NCBI GenBank assembly: GCA_002900995.3
Contig: CM035310.1
Coordinates: 62,001-126,000 of the forward strand
From: Ganoderma boninense
Taxonomy: Eukaryota > Basidiomycota > Agaricomycetes > Polyporales > Polyporaceae
Length of the DNA stretch: 64,000 nt
Reading direction: 5' to 3'
This document shows, in pieces, positions 33,700 to 45,942 of this stretch; positions within the stretch are counted from its first letter, which is position 1, and every line of letters begins with the position of its first letter. Position numbers and translations under genes: made by a program. The notes beneath the pieces are model-generated. The model saw nothing but the letters and a program-made list of their open reading frames with translations. It was not told where the DNA came from and ran no database searches.

Positions 33700-36000
33700 T
33701 AATTATCAGGGAAGCCCGGTACCGTAACATCGGCGCGTAGTGAACAACGTGAAGCGTGCCACCATACCATCATCGTCGCATCATTTGGCGCAGAAATTGA
33801 CGTCGGCCGTAGCGAGGGGTGTTGGCGGGAGCATGTGCGAGTTGTAGGCACCACGGAATTGGATTGATCGGTCTCGGATCCACGGACAGAAGAGGTACTC
33901 AAATATCTGGCTCTATTTGTGATTGGTCGTGTGTATTTAGTTTGTCATATTATGTATTGAGGAAAACATTTATTTATTGTACAGTGGACGTTGTGGAGTC
34001 TGGTGCCGTGCAACCAACCATCTTGCTCGTCTAGGCGCACACAAACGATCACAGAGGAAATGATGTGTGTCCAGCATGTCTTGATCTTGCACGAAATTCC
34101 TCAGCGCAGACAAGCCCGACAAGACGACTGTCTCTACTAAGCAATTTGTCTAAGTTACAAGGTAAACAGGTACAGTATTGCTGACATCGGGGAAGTACTC
34201 TGCGAGGGAGGGCAGGCCCTTCAAAGCTGTCCGCCCTCTTGAGCAGAGCTTGAAGATGAGTCACGGACAGCCCGGAACCGTCCGCATGTCGTACAGGTGA
34301 GCCTTACCATTCGTCCGGAGGCGGCATCGACTTGAGCAGGACGTGATCGGAATGTTGCTCGGTGACGGCACCGTCAGCCAGTGGCAGCGCGAACTGGAGC
34401 ATGCTCCGTGCCTGCGGTACGCTGGAGACCACGCAGGAGCAGTTGGGCATAAATGATAGGTTCGGCTTGTTGAGCAGCACGGCCCGCTCAATCGCTTGTG
34501 CGGGGAACAAGGTCAAACCGCGACTCCCCAGTGCCCCAACCTAATCATGGCTCACAGATACATCCTCCCCGCTCCTCGCATAGCTCCCGTCTCCGTTGCG
34601 ACTGTGCCCGCCGATGCAGGCATATCGCCACTGGATTTCCCATGGTGCGGACGGAACAGCGACCTGCCAACCAACCACCTTGAGATATTGTGAGAAGAAA
34701 CGAATGACATGCACACCTCAGTAATGGGCTCTATTTTGCACCTCCTCGCAGTATCTGCGCGACCAGTTGGGCTGTCCTCTTGAACCAGCTTCTGCTGAGC
34801 GCCCTTCAAAATGGCTCCTTGCAGGCGCTGTACGCTCGACCGCAGCATGCGCCGGGCCGTCGGGACCGAGGAGTAGACGTGATCGCTGAGGTCCGAACGG
34901 GGAAGGCGGTTGTGGAGGTACTCGAGTGCTGAGGGCATGGACAGGCGAAGGGTTCGAGTCGCACCCCTTGAGTTCTACGCGGGGGGGGGGGGGGGGAAGC
35001 GAGCTCGTCCGAACGACAGAACCGCGACGTATCGGGTCCAGCAGCACTTGAGCGGGGGCTGACCGTCTAGAACTTGTAGCAAGTTGAGGGTGCGCGTTGA
35101 AGGGCTGATATCCAGGCGAGAGAGAGACAGCTTGGGCGAGGCGGTCGTTTCCGAAGGCCGGAAGACTGAGGCTCGGCGAGGACGATCCTAGGAAGGACGG
35201 CGCACGAAACGCAACCCAACTAGCAATGTTGCTGGTGATCCGTAAAGACGAGCTCACGGTTTGCGGAGAAGCGTGATGGGAAACTCGACGCTGCGCTGAC
35301 GGGCGAGCCTGCCATCGCGCGAGGTCTGCTCGGTCCAGGTCCAATCTAGTTTCCGTATCTGGCATGAGCGTCCTAGAGGAAGGGTACATTCAGAGAGTGA
35401 GTCTGAAGATCCCGAACCCGCTGCAATCCGTTAACAAGCAGCGCGAAACAAGGAAAGCCCCGGGGAAGCAGTAGCGACCAGAGACGCACCTGAACTGTTC
35501 AGAACCGGGGAGGACGATGAATCCGACCGTTTTGAAATGGTTCGAGAGACCCGAGCGGACACAAATCCTCGAATCTTCCCCAAACCAATGTTGCTGAACA
35601 GCCGTTGTCGGACACCATGATATCGGCGCGCGTCGATCGCTGGACGGACACCATCTAGTTCATGTCTTCGGAGTTCCTGCGACGGGGTGGTCCCGGTGTC
35701 CCTCACAGCACGTCGTCGATGGAGAGGCGGGCTGAATATTAAACATGAGCGAGTACCAACAGGAGCGATGGCGCACGTTAGGGCTCACATACCGGGGAGC
35801 ATCGGGAGCAGGAAGAGTGTGGCATCAGGGAGACTTGAGTCGGGTCGGATGGCGGCTGTCGCGTGCGCTCGGACATTGCCGAATCGCCATACCACCAATA
35901 GAATTGTGGCGCTTACCCTCCACTCCTCTGCCAACCCCGTCCTCCTCGTCTTCTCCTCTTCCGCATCCAAATCTGTCTAGCCTCACTCTATTTGTGCCAT
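33700..36000. other. Spacer with fragmentary minus-strand open frames
   Basis: Minus-strand frames at 35706-35431, 35389-34718 and 34938-34552 have segments that look protein-like (LHNRLPRSDLSDHVYSSVP, RRMLRSSVQRLQGAILKGAQ, TGRADTARRCKIEPITE), so a decayed or multi-exon gene may run from about 35.7 to 34.3 kb. I could not join them and recognise no family. A run of 16 G at 34981-34996 interrupts the region. Confidence 0.35.
34981..34996 (+). repeat. Homopolymer of 16 G
   Basis: Uninterrupted G run. Such runs are prone to length errors, so any frame across it is unreliable. Confidence 0.95.
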
Positions 36001-36009
36001 ATACCAGCA

Positions 36010-37195
36010 ATGTCGTCCCGTGCTCTCTCTTCGTCGAGGTCTAGGCGTTCTGCTATCAACAGGGTGAGTGTGCAGATGTTGAACAGCAGCCGTCAGTCTG
36101 ATTCGTCCAAGGCGAAGGGAGTTCGGGGCCCTTACGACACCAGCAAAAGACCGGCCGCTCAGCGAGACCTTGTGCGGCCAGCCACATTCAAGGATGAGTC
36201 GACGCTCGCCTCATGGTCGACTTCATCTCCTCGACCTGGCCGTTTTCCTATCAACAAGGTAAGTGTAGATGTTCAACAGCAGTCGTCAATCTGATTTGTC
36301 CTAGACGACCTCTCAGCGAGGTCTTGCGCTCACCCCGCGGTCGCCTGCATCCCCTCGGCCTAGACCCTCGTCGTCTTCTGTCCGCAAACCCCCAACCATT
36401 TCCTCTGGCCCTTCAAACATGCATTCTGCGGGTACGCTGCGAGAATCCTACCTCGATTGGATCCAGGACAAGCATCCCGCATTCAAACCGAGCAACGATT
36501 TCGAAATACTCGTCCTCGCAAGTGGCAATTATCGCGGATCGGAGCACGGCATTCGTTCATGGTTAGACGAGCAGATCAAGATAAATCTCTTAGGGGCGGC
36601 GGCGGGAGACGCAGAGACGCAGGAAAACATGGACTCGGAGTTCGTTGACTGCCACAAGCAGGCGTTCATTACCCGGGCGACCGCCATTCTCGACGACCCG
36701 GGCGCTATCACTGGGGTAAGTGGTTAGAGTCGAAGTCGTCCAGATACCCCATCCAACCGCGACTTACCGCGCAATCCCTAGATAAAGCCCAAGCCGGGCA
36801 CTCGAAACGTGTTCTGCCAACCGATCCCCAACAGCCCCTACTCTATCCGTCTTTTCCCCGGCTCACTCGTACACCGAGAGTACTGTCTGGACTTCGTTCA
36901 CACGAGGACTGGCGAAGCGGTCAACTCGCCGCCCGAGTTCGAGGTCTGGTCGGCACCTGATTCGCGCATTCCATGGCTTGGAGCGGGTATGATGCGTGTG
37001 CGTCCTCTAGAGTACTCGCTCGGGTTCTCAACGTCGGATGTTCTCCCCGGCGCCGAGAAGTTTCTCCTCAGAGATGGACAAGAGTGTATGTTGAAGCGAC
37101 GGGGGCATAGGAACTTGCTGTTCAGCATTCCGGTGCGCGCTGAGGGCTTGGCCAGGCCGGATGGAGATCGGCTGCATTTCCCTGATGTTGTCTGA
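36010..37195 (+). CDS. Basidiomycete family of unknown function, intact, four exons
   Basis: Exons 36010-36063, 36112-36258, 36305-36715 and 36782-37195 join in phase into 341 residues. The first two exons and the start of the third are Ser/Arg/Pro-rich and probably disordered. The body follows: TLRESYLDWIQDKHPAF, FEILVLASGNYRGSEHGIRS, then SPYSIRLFPGSLVHREYCLD, LEYSLGFSTSDVLPGAEKF and LLRDGQECMLKRRGHRNLLF. The same order occurs in the minus-strand gene at 50152-51113, so it is a true family with two members here. No known catalytic motif is visible. Introns 1 (36064-36111) and 2 (36259-36304) are near-copies of each other. The last ~280 bp belong to the right arm of the inverted duplication. 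Confidence 0.7.
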
Positions 37196-40063
37196 GTGTG
37201 CCCGCGTATTCTTTCCTGTGGTGTTGTACTAGTCGGACCTGTATAGTTCCTGGGCTCTAATCTGTATCTATACTTGTGTTTATTCTGTATTTTCTCCCTC
37301 TAGCAGGAGACTCGATCTTCCGAGCGAATCGGACGATTCGGGAATAAGCGCCAGTCCACTGGTCACGGCGAGGCGGAGGCCTCCCTTCCACTCTCTCAAT
37401 TTGAACTTGGTGCTGGCCCAGTGGTCCTCCCGGCATTCTCTCTTGCCCTCTTGCCCCCCTGCTTAACACGTCCCAAAAGTGTCCCCTGTGTATCGCCACA
37501 CACCACATGCCACAAGCACGAATGGGCGGACTGGTCGTCGTTTTCACCGAAGTGAACGCTGTCAGCCGTTCGAGAGGAGGTTCACAATCGACGTCCTCCT
37601 TCCGTTGTCCGTCTAACGGACAGCTCGTCTTCGTCCTCATCGGGCTCGTCGACTTTACCACCGTCGATTCTTCTTTCCGCCGCTTTCTCTTTGCTCGGAG
37701 TAATGCACAAAGTTCCACGACGATGGCACGACCAAAAGGGATACTCGAAATCGGTCTTCATTGGCACCCCGTCCTCCGCACCAAAATCCACATGCCCGCT
37801 CCGTTCGTGGTGTCAGAGGCTCTGGGGGGGGCTCCAGCAAACATCAAAGGAGGCCGGGACGGAGGGTAATGGCACTGGATGCTTCGACGGTACGTTTTCG
37901 TGCACAGCCAGTCTCCAACATCCATCTCCTTGCCCTTCCTCTTTTCTTTCTGGGGAAAAGTCGCGGCTTTCACGCTGTGCTGCTCAACTAAGGTACCGAC
38001 GCAGACAGGATGTGCGCCCGAAAAGGGTCTGCTGCTGAGTGCGTTGTTGGTTATCTATCTCGCTGTGGTGCGGCCCAGTAATGGAACCTGCGTTTTTCCA
38101 CTTGTCTCCTCTTATGCCGGGCATATCTCGCTCGCAACTGACTGGGTTAAATTCACGAACAACCTGGTCTTGTAAGGAGGTGATTATGCTCTTGTCGCCC
38201 GTCGATACTTCTTGAGCTGTTCATTCAGTTTTACAATTACCCAGACGTCTATTTCCCGACTCCATATAAGTCAACGATCCCGAGATCTGATGCTTGACCC
38301 CGCAGACATCCTACTGAGATAATATTCGTCAATCACGGAGCAAGTCCTGCATTTCGCGGAATAGTCGCGCTGAACCCATCGGATCCATATCTCGTCGGCA
38401 TGCGAGAATGCCTTCGTAGCCCTCTCAGTGGGCCTTCTCGCGCCGTCCAGGTACGTACTCGCCTTTTCAGCGCGTCTGAGCGGCACCCGAATGATTCGTG
38501 CGGAAAACCCATAGACGTGTACGACAGTTCCTTTAGACGTCCCCTCCAATACCCAGCCAGAGGACAGCAGAGGACGAGCGCAAGCTGTCCGTCGCCCGCT
38601 GCTTTCCTCTCAGCGCCCCACGAACGGACAGTCTGCGGTTCTGTTCCAGCGTGTCGCCTCTGCGGCGACGACTCCTCTGTGTGCGTCATCTGTGGTCCTC
38701 GCGAGGCCCTAGTGACTCCGCCATTTATCCGAGCAAGAAATAGAATACAGCAAAAAATACGCTGGGGGATGAGCACGAGCCTGTGAGACCCCTGGACCCC
38801 GCCCTACCCGCGACAAGGCCGCCGCGCGCGACGCGCCCCAGAGCAAGAGCATGGTCTTGCGTATGTTTCCTACGCCCAAGACCCCGTACCCGCTGCGTTC
38901 CCCCACGATTTCGACTCTTCCCTCTCTCGAGCGCCGTCTCCTGTCAGTTCCGAGGCCCAGATGGGCGAGATCGACCGAAGGTTCACGATCGTTGTCCCCG
39001 GCGATTCGAGCACGAGCAAGCTGAAGCCCCCTCCTCCGAGCTTGAGCGAAGTTGACCAGGACGAGGACGAGGACAGGGTCGGCGCGGCGATGGGGCCGAG
39101 CGCGCGAGAAGGACGGGACGATCGGTGAGAGGTCTGACCGCGCTACCCTTGTGGCCATCGACTCGCCGCCGCCGACACGTAGCGCTACGGAGTTTGGTGC
39201 TGGTGCCTGCATCGCGAGCCCCTTCAAACGCACAGAACGCTTCCACACCGCCCCAAACTCGCCCACCTTCCCAGAGGACAAGCAACACCTGTCAATCGAA
39301 CACGATGGCCATTTTCGTGTGCCTTCGCCTTCCTCGCCCTCCCGCGCCAACCGTCCCCCTCTCACTTTGACTGCTTCTGCATCTGTTGTCGAAGATACTC
39401 CTCCACTTTGACCTATAAGAGAGCAGCACCCATCGCCGTCGGACGGCCCATAGAGTCTCTCGCTGGCTACGCGATTCTAGCGACATGCCGACGCCCGTCC
39501 CGCTCTCCGAAATCCCCGCCACCACCACCACCACCACCAGCTCAGATCACGAACCTGTACTATCCGCCTCACCTCGCGAGTCGCTCGAGGCGCCCCAGTC
39601 GCCCGCGGCGGGGACAGTGCGGTCGCGACGGGAGAAACCTCCACCAATCGTCATCACCCAGCCCGGAAAGGCGCCCGCGCCCTCCCATGCGGCCACCGCA
39701 CCCTCGGACTTGGAGACCAGCACCACCTCGTCGTCGGAGGCACGCATAGCCGGCGGTCGCTCTTGGGCTCAGGCTCGACGTCAGGGACTGCTCGCCCAGC
39801 ATCTTCCACAGCCGCATTCCCACGAACTTGCATGATTCCTGCCCTCTCTTCGGCCGCGCTCTCTCCCACGCACACCGTGTCGTGTCCAGGCGCGGAATCG
39901 TTGTTGTCCCCCCGCCCCTCCCCCATGAAGACGTCGTGTGGTACGTGCGTGCGCGCGACACGTCGATCTCGCCCGCCTCGACATGAAGATCGCTCGACGA
40001 CGGGCATGGGCACGCAGTGGTTGCGCGCTGCGAGCACGCGATCCCGTCCTTCACAAGTGGTCC
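36918..40063 (+). repeat. Right arm of the inverted duplication
   Basis: About 3.15 kb matching the reverse complement of 26030-29274. It starts inside the last exon of the 36 kb gene and runs into its downstream DNA. It contains an open frame at 39485-39835 (MPTPVPLSEIPATTTTTTSS...) whose start is also present in the left arm at 26669, and a Pro/acid-rich stretch near 38960-39110 (KLKPPPPSLSEVDQDEDEDR). These look like pieces of a low-complexity protein gene, but frames break at different places in the two arms, so I do not call a gene. Confidence 0.85.
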
Positions 40064-40939
40064 TTCCGGTCGCGCAAGGCGTCCATCCTCTCAAGGTGCG
40101 TCTATTTCTCAGTGGTACCTGCTCCCCTGCTTTTCATGTCCGTCGGCGCTCACACACACGAACGCCGTGTCCGTCCATACATCCCGGGAGAGACGTGGAC
40201 AGCGTCGTCAATGACGAACCTGCGGCGTGCATTCACGTCGTCGAAGCCGCACCCCAAAATCACGCTGGACGTCATCGGAAGCGCTTGAAGAGCTTCGACG
40301 GTCGTACGTCCCCCCGGTACCGTCGCCCACAGCGCGAAACGCACTGTCGAGACGGCTTTCCATTTTCTACGGTGGCTGGCGCCTCCTCCGTTATCCGGGC
40401 ATTCTAGATCTGTCTCCCGTGAGCTCGGTCCGACACCTGTCTTTGCATGTTGTCTCTCCTGTTTTGTCCTGTTCTCCGTGCTTCATCCTCACGCATGCTC
40501 ATCGCCGCAACGTCAGATAACTTCCGCACAAACTTGAGCCATATGCATGGTAATATGTGCACATTCGCCGAGGACCAGGCGTTGTAATTTCGGGCACATC
40601 CTCGAGGAGTCCATGACAACTGTAGCGTATGCACTCATGTCCATGTCCCACGCCGCCGCCTCAAGACGAAGCCTCCAATGATGGGTCAGGCTCGCCCTGC
40701 CTAAAACATACAGCTTCGGCTAGCTTGATTCTGACATGCCGCAACCGGAAGGACACCACGAATCGAGAGAAATGCATCGAGAAGGTGTGGAGCGCTCGGG
40801 GAGGGTCCGTCGGAGGGTCTGTCGCACCGTGTGCTATATAGCTTGCTTCGCAGCTCAGCGTGTGAAGTTCACTGGCACTGCGCCATCGCAGCGAAGACTC
40901 CTTCGAATTCTCTCCTGTCACTGTTCAACATCTCTTGCG
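40064..40939. other. Promoter-side spacer of the WD40 gene
   Basis: No convincing gene. A TATA-like GCTATATAGC lies at about 40834-40843, roughly 100 nt upstream of the WD40 start codon, and could be its core promoter. Confidence 0.35.
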
Positions 40940-42820
40940 ATGGCAGCTTGGAAAAGCGCCTTTGTGGAGCAACGCACACTTATCGCCGGACACAGCGACA
41001 CTATCAATCACCTCTCATTCTCACCCGACGGTACCTACCTAGCAAGTTGCGGGGACGATAACTCGCTCATCATCTGGAAGACCAAAGATGGCCGGCAGCT
41101 CTACAGACTGATATTCAAGTCTGCTGTTGACTGCACCGTTTGGAACCCCATATATACGGATACTCTCATTGCTGGTTGCGACAACGGGTATTTATTTCAA
41201 CTCAAGGACTTCTCGCCAGTAGGTTAAGCAGTCAGATATTCATTAGCAATCATTGACGACTTCAACCGCACCAGACTAATGCTGCAGAGTATCAAATAGA
41301 ACTAGGTGTACGAGGCGCGATTCAGTGTCTGGCATATGACAAGGCGGCACGCCTTCTAGCCGTCGGTATGGGTACGGGCGTCTATACCATACGCGAAGTC
41401 ACCACAAGTTGAGCGTTTCTCGTGTCGGATGGTCCATAAACATGCATACTGAATGCTCTATGACACAGACAGCTACAAAGGAGTCGCTTCGTTCTCATTG
41501 CCTAGCCACAACGACAACCACGGCGAGAGTCAAGCGGACGATCGTGGTTTTGACAGTCGATTGCGACCCGTCGGAGTGGAGTTCCTCGAATCAGGCTCGC
41601 AGCTTCTGGCGTGCTACATGGCTCATGGCGTAATGTGAGTGCCTTTCTGAAGAGCAACACTGTTGACTGACGAGATATGCAGTTGCTGGAATACGAGTAA
41701 TAGAGATGCATTATGGTGCTTCGTCCCCGAGTCCTTCCCTCACATGTAAGACCCAACTCGATCTCGATCTCTGGGACCCTCCATTGAGCTATCTTTTTAC
41801 CGGTAGCGGACGGTGTGCTCTGAGCCCGAACAAAGCGGAGCTCGCAGTGTACAATCTGACTGACGGTATCAGCGTGTACAGTCTTGGCCGCGGTGGCGGA
41901 CCAGAGCGCGGGGCCAAGAGACACTTTCGGCTGCCAAAGAAGCCTCGAACTAAGCACGCCGTCCACGTGACATACGTCAACGACGGGAACGGACTTGTGT
42001 GCGGTACAACGACTGGCGATGTGTGTGTGTGGGATGTTGCGTCCGGAGATGTCTACCAGGCTCTCATCCTTGACAAGGACGATGTAGTGCAAGCAGTAGC
42101 CGTGAGTCCGCCCTTTGACCGCACCGATTAGTAGCTCACGGCAACTTGAATGTAGGGATGCACCCAGGGTGCTTATAGCTATATTGTTGCCGGTAGCACT
42201 GACAAGGGACAGTCGACGAACATCAAAGTCTGGCGAGCGAAGTGTGGTTAGTACCTCGCCATGTACTCGTATTTCGTGACGTTGGCCATAATATTAATGG
42301 TGTTTTAGCTCCTTCAGTTCCAGCAATTCCTGCTGCGATTGGCGACAATATTTCAAACGTAGTGCGCGCCGTCCGGGTAAGGTTCTATCGGAATCATCCG
42401 TGTTTTGGATAGCTTATCATCATCTGTCATAGGACTCCAAAAGGCTTTCTTGCACGGGTGTCCTGTTCAAACAATGGGTCCTGCCGGGCTTCTATGGCAC
42501 GGTCATCTTCCTCGTATGTCGCACCGTCCTCCAGAACTTTCCATGGGCCCAGTACTGGAGTGCGATTGCGAATATGGTAGTTTTCCAATTGATTCGACGA
42601 TTGCGCTTCTAACCGCTCCCCTGCACCACAGATCCTGTCTTTCTCTGCAATATTTCTGGTCGCCTTCCGTCAGGCGCAGAGGGTCCTGCAAGCCCAGTAT
42701 CGACAAGCCAGCACATGGTTTGAGGATGCCGTCTTAGAACGGGCAAGGCTTCGCCTCTTACAATGGTTGAGAGTAGATGAGATTGTCGGCAGAGGTGAAG
42801 TTGCTGCCCGCACCGCATAA
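40940..42820 (+). CDS. WD40 propeller protein with two C-terminal membrane helices
   Basis: Starts ATG at 40940 and ends TAA at 42820 through about nine short exons. The first exon has a textbook WD40 repeat (LIAGHSDTINHLSFSPDGTY, then LASCGDDNSLIIWKTKDGRQ). Later exons give further blades (LAYDKAARLLAVGMGTGVYT; CALSPNKAELAVYNLTDGIS; LVCGTTTGDVCVWDVASGDV; AYSYIVAGSTDKG ending NIKVWRA). Two hydrophobic segments follow, VLPGFYGTVIFLVCRTVL and ILSFSAIFLVAFRQAQ, then a charged tail ending at TAA. WD40 propellers are scaffolds; the tail suggests anchoring at a membrane. This layout fits an Agaricomycete-specific family of WD40 proteins that I have seen only as hypothetical. I could splice all blades without a nonsense codon, so it looks intact; the exact exon borders near 41640-41815 and 42240-42450 are approximate. 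Confidence 0.75.
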
Positions 42821-43402
42821 CCCAAGTTGTAGGACAGTCGTGTACCAACTGGTATTGCGGGCCGGCGCCTTAGTATGTGCCGGCCCGGATGCTTCCCGCC
42901 TGTCTCCCGTCTCTCTTCAGTGCGTTCTGCTTCGTACTTGTCTGCGATGCATCGTATACCTCAGGAATACTCTTCCGTCTCTTTTTTCGGACGTCCCTTC
43001 TCACTGAATATTCTCACTACTTTTCCGTTTAGATCTTATCAGTGGTTCTGAACTCATATGCCTGCGGGGTTTGCCATATGCCAGTAGGCCCGGGCTGTCC
43101 TACTTGTTGGTGTCACACACCCTCTGTATCCCAATCTAGCAGAATGCTCGCGATCGTCTGTGCTGTGCCAAATATCCGAGTCGCTCTTCCTACTTGCGTT
43201 CGGCTCAAATCTCGCCGAATCGCGCCAATCTAGTCCCCGCGCCGCAGAAACTCCCGGGATGCCCCGTCTATAGAGCTTTCATCAGATTATCTAGTAGGGC
43301 ATTTGGGCCTGCCATGCTTCCGCGTGTTGGAGGTGCTGGACACGGGTCACCCTTTCGGCCGTCCCCTTTCTCTACTGTTGCCCTCGCTCCTCACCGCTCT
43401 CC

Positions 43403-43503
43403 TCATCCCCATCCCCATCCCCATCCCCATCCCCATCCCATCCCATCCCCATCCCATCCCCATCCCCATCCCCATCCCATCCCCATCCCCATCCCCATCC
43501 CAT
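43403..43503 (+). repeat. (CCCCAT)n / (CCCAT)n microsatellite
   Basis: About 100 bp of alternating CCCCAT and CCCAT units 40 bp upstream of the next gene's start codon. It resembles, but is not, the fungal telomere repeat CCCTAA. Confidence 0.95.
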
Positions 43504-43542
43504 TCTCCCATTACGCTCACATCTACCTCCTCGTCAACAACC

Positions 43543-45942
43543 ATGGCTCATGAACCCGACTACAAACCAATGAGCTCAATATTAGGCATGAGGCAGTTCC
43601 CCTCGATCATGGTTTGTACGACACTAAAATCACTATAATATCTAGATCAGTACGTGCAGCAGGATCCCCACCTCGGCCGAGGTATGCAACATCCTATCTC
43701 TGGCGGTAAGCTGCATCCAAGTCGTAATCGGACCCCTCGATTAAGGTCAATCTTGGATGCTAACCAAAAGACACTGCTAAAGATCCCTTCCCGCCGCCGG
43801 GTGCATATCCAAACATGATGACTTCAGTTATGGACATTGATCACGATTTGCACGGTTAGTTTTCATAACGATACCCTCACCTGAGAGATATGTCGACGCT
43901 GAGCACCGAACGCAGCGTCACCGAAGATCCTGCCGAAAAGAAAGGCTACTGATGAGCTGGAACAGCAAAGCTCGTCATCAGAGGAGGAAGTCCAGTCGGA
44001 CACCACCAGCACCGTGGCCAGTCAGGGACCCGAATCTGCCCGCGCCGCCATATCCAAACGACCCAAACATGCCACGGATCGCCACTTCATCGGAGCAAGG
44101 CAAGGGTTTTCTACCGCGGCATTCCTAGACAGCGCTTCCGGGACAAGTGGAATGGCGACGGCCACTCCGGGCGCAACTGACTTTGTACGTGAGCGGCAAA
44201 CATACTAGCTATGGCGCCTGATAGTTTCCTAGGCTCCTCCTGTGGTGCCTACCACATTCCCAAACAACCCATTCCAGCGCAAACCAATGAATCTACAACA
44301 GATGGGCCATCTCGAAGGTTTGCGCGACGCCCCCCGCCAAGGCACACCCGCTGGCGCTGCATCTCCACGTCGAACGCCCTCCGACGCCGTCATGTCTCCT
44401 CCCACGCCAACCAGGTTCAGATCGACGAACCCATTCATACGCATGCCAGTGGACAAAGAAAAGGGACGCGCGAAAGAACCCCCGACAGAAAGTAGCGATG
44501 ATCCCGTGAGTAACAGCGCGATCCACATCCTACGACCGTCATTAATCCAGAACCCAGGCTCTTCCCGCAACTCAAGCTGATGTCAAAGGACTCCAGCTGG
44601 ACGTGCGCGAGCTAGTTACCTCATTCAAGGGGCTCGGCGTTGCGGTAACTGCCCTAGTTGACCAAAATGCAGAGCTCTTGAATGTACTCAAGGATCGGTT
44701 TACGCCGCCAACTGGCAAGCAGCGAACGACAGCGCCCCATGGCACACGAAATGGTGGCGGAACGGATAAGACCCGTGGAGTGCCAGACGACGATGGGGCG
44801 ATGGATGTCGATGCAGGGTTCGATGGTGGGGATGATGCGGACGATGACGACGAGCGACCCCCACAACCACCATTTAAGAAGGTCTCTCTTCCGAAGAAGG
44901 GGTTGCCTCGGCGACGTAGTCCGGCGGTCAATGCCTTAAATGTACGTGATGCTTCATTCTGTGAGCCACGATGTGTCACTCATTCATATAGGGCGCAATA
45001 CGGGTCTTAACGGCGAAGTACATGGGTCGGAAGGGCCCTGATGCCCCCTTCAACGTCGACCTGCTTCCATCCGAGGAGGAAGCCAAAGACTTCGATGATG
45101 AAGATGGTCCTTGCTGCTCAGTGGAAGATTTTCGTCCAGATCTTCTCGCAACCCCGGCGAGCGCATGGAATCAATCTGTTGCTGACGTTTTCATAGAGGG
45201 ATACTTGAAAGAAGGCTCCTTCCCCTGCGATGACGAAGACCTCATCAGGTGACGTTTTCGGCGTCACCTCAAGTACCTAATCGCCAAGTTCAATGAAGAC
45301 TACACTCCGGAGGAAGTCAAGGAGCGACTCAAGGAAAGACGCAGACGCGAACGGCGCAGCTATGTAATTTTGATCTATCAGTCACTTGAAACACGTGGTC
45401 TGACCGTAACTCCAGCTATTCCAGAGGCGTCTCCGAGCCGCGTACAGAGACCCTGCTCTCAATCGCCATGCGGGTGTATTGGAACGTCTCGGTCCACAGG
45501 GTATGAGTTCTGACGAATCAGCAACGGAGAACGGTGTCAAGCAGTTCCGAATCCTTCGTAAGGCATGGAGAAACCCCATCCTTGAGGAATGGCTACGTGT
45601 CTTCGACGGGATCGACCGAGAGGAGCGTGACAATCCAATCACGGGCAGGGGTCGAGGCGCTGAAGCTCGCTCGAGGTTTACCTCAGGGAGAGTTGATAAC
45701 TCGACACCGCCGGTGATCGGCTTGCCAGCCAATGCCTACAGCGTCGACTGGCTGAGCAATCTGACCAAGTACCAGCGTGATCGACTTCGAATGCAACCCG
45801 AGTATGATTTCAATCATACAGCGGAAGTTCGAATGTGAGCATTTCTCCTGCGTACACGTTCCGCACCTAACGTGATAATACAAGCCGGGCGAACGAGCGC
45901 AACGGAAAGCACAACATAAAACGAGCACCTAGGTTCAGATGA
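43543..45942 (+). pseudogene. Coiled-coil/acidic protein gene with an in-frame TGA
   Basis: Exons from ATG 43543 to TGA 45942. In order: a Ser/Pro-rich N-terminus (EEEVQSDTTSTVASQGPESA), a linker (PTTFPNNPFQRKPMNLQQMG), a coiled-coil helix (DVRELVTSFKGLGVAVTALV then DQNAELLNVLKDR), an acidic run (GGDDADDDDERPPQP), and a conserved C-terminal region: IRVLTAKYMGRKGPDAPF, DEDLIR, RFRRHLKYLIAKFNEDYTPE, LFQRRLRAAYRDPALNRHAG, LERLGPQGMSSDESATENGV, QFRILRKAWRNPILEEWLRV. This C-terminal region belongs to a very common Agaricomycete family of unknown function, often many copies per genome. A TGA at 45250-45252 splits it exactly between DLIR and RFRRHLKYL, where an Arg (CGA) is expected. An intron there would delete conserved residues, so I read it as a nonsense mutation. 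The introns near 45366-45415 and 45835-45884 splice cleanly. Confidence 0.65.

Noticed and set aside
26030..40063. Long terminal repeats of a retrotransposon
   Set aside because: The two arms are inverted, not direct, and there is no reverse transcriptase, RNase H or retroviral-type integrase between them.
43403..43503. Interstitial telomere repeat
   Set aside because: The unit is CCCCAT/CCCAT, not the CCCTAA expected for filamentous fungi; it is a plain microsatellite.
45250..45300. Intron explaining the TGA at 45250
   Set aside because: A GT..AG pair exists (45249 to about 45297), but splicing it would delete RFRRHLKYLIAKFNE, which is conserved in the family.
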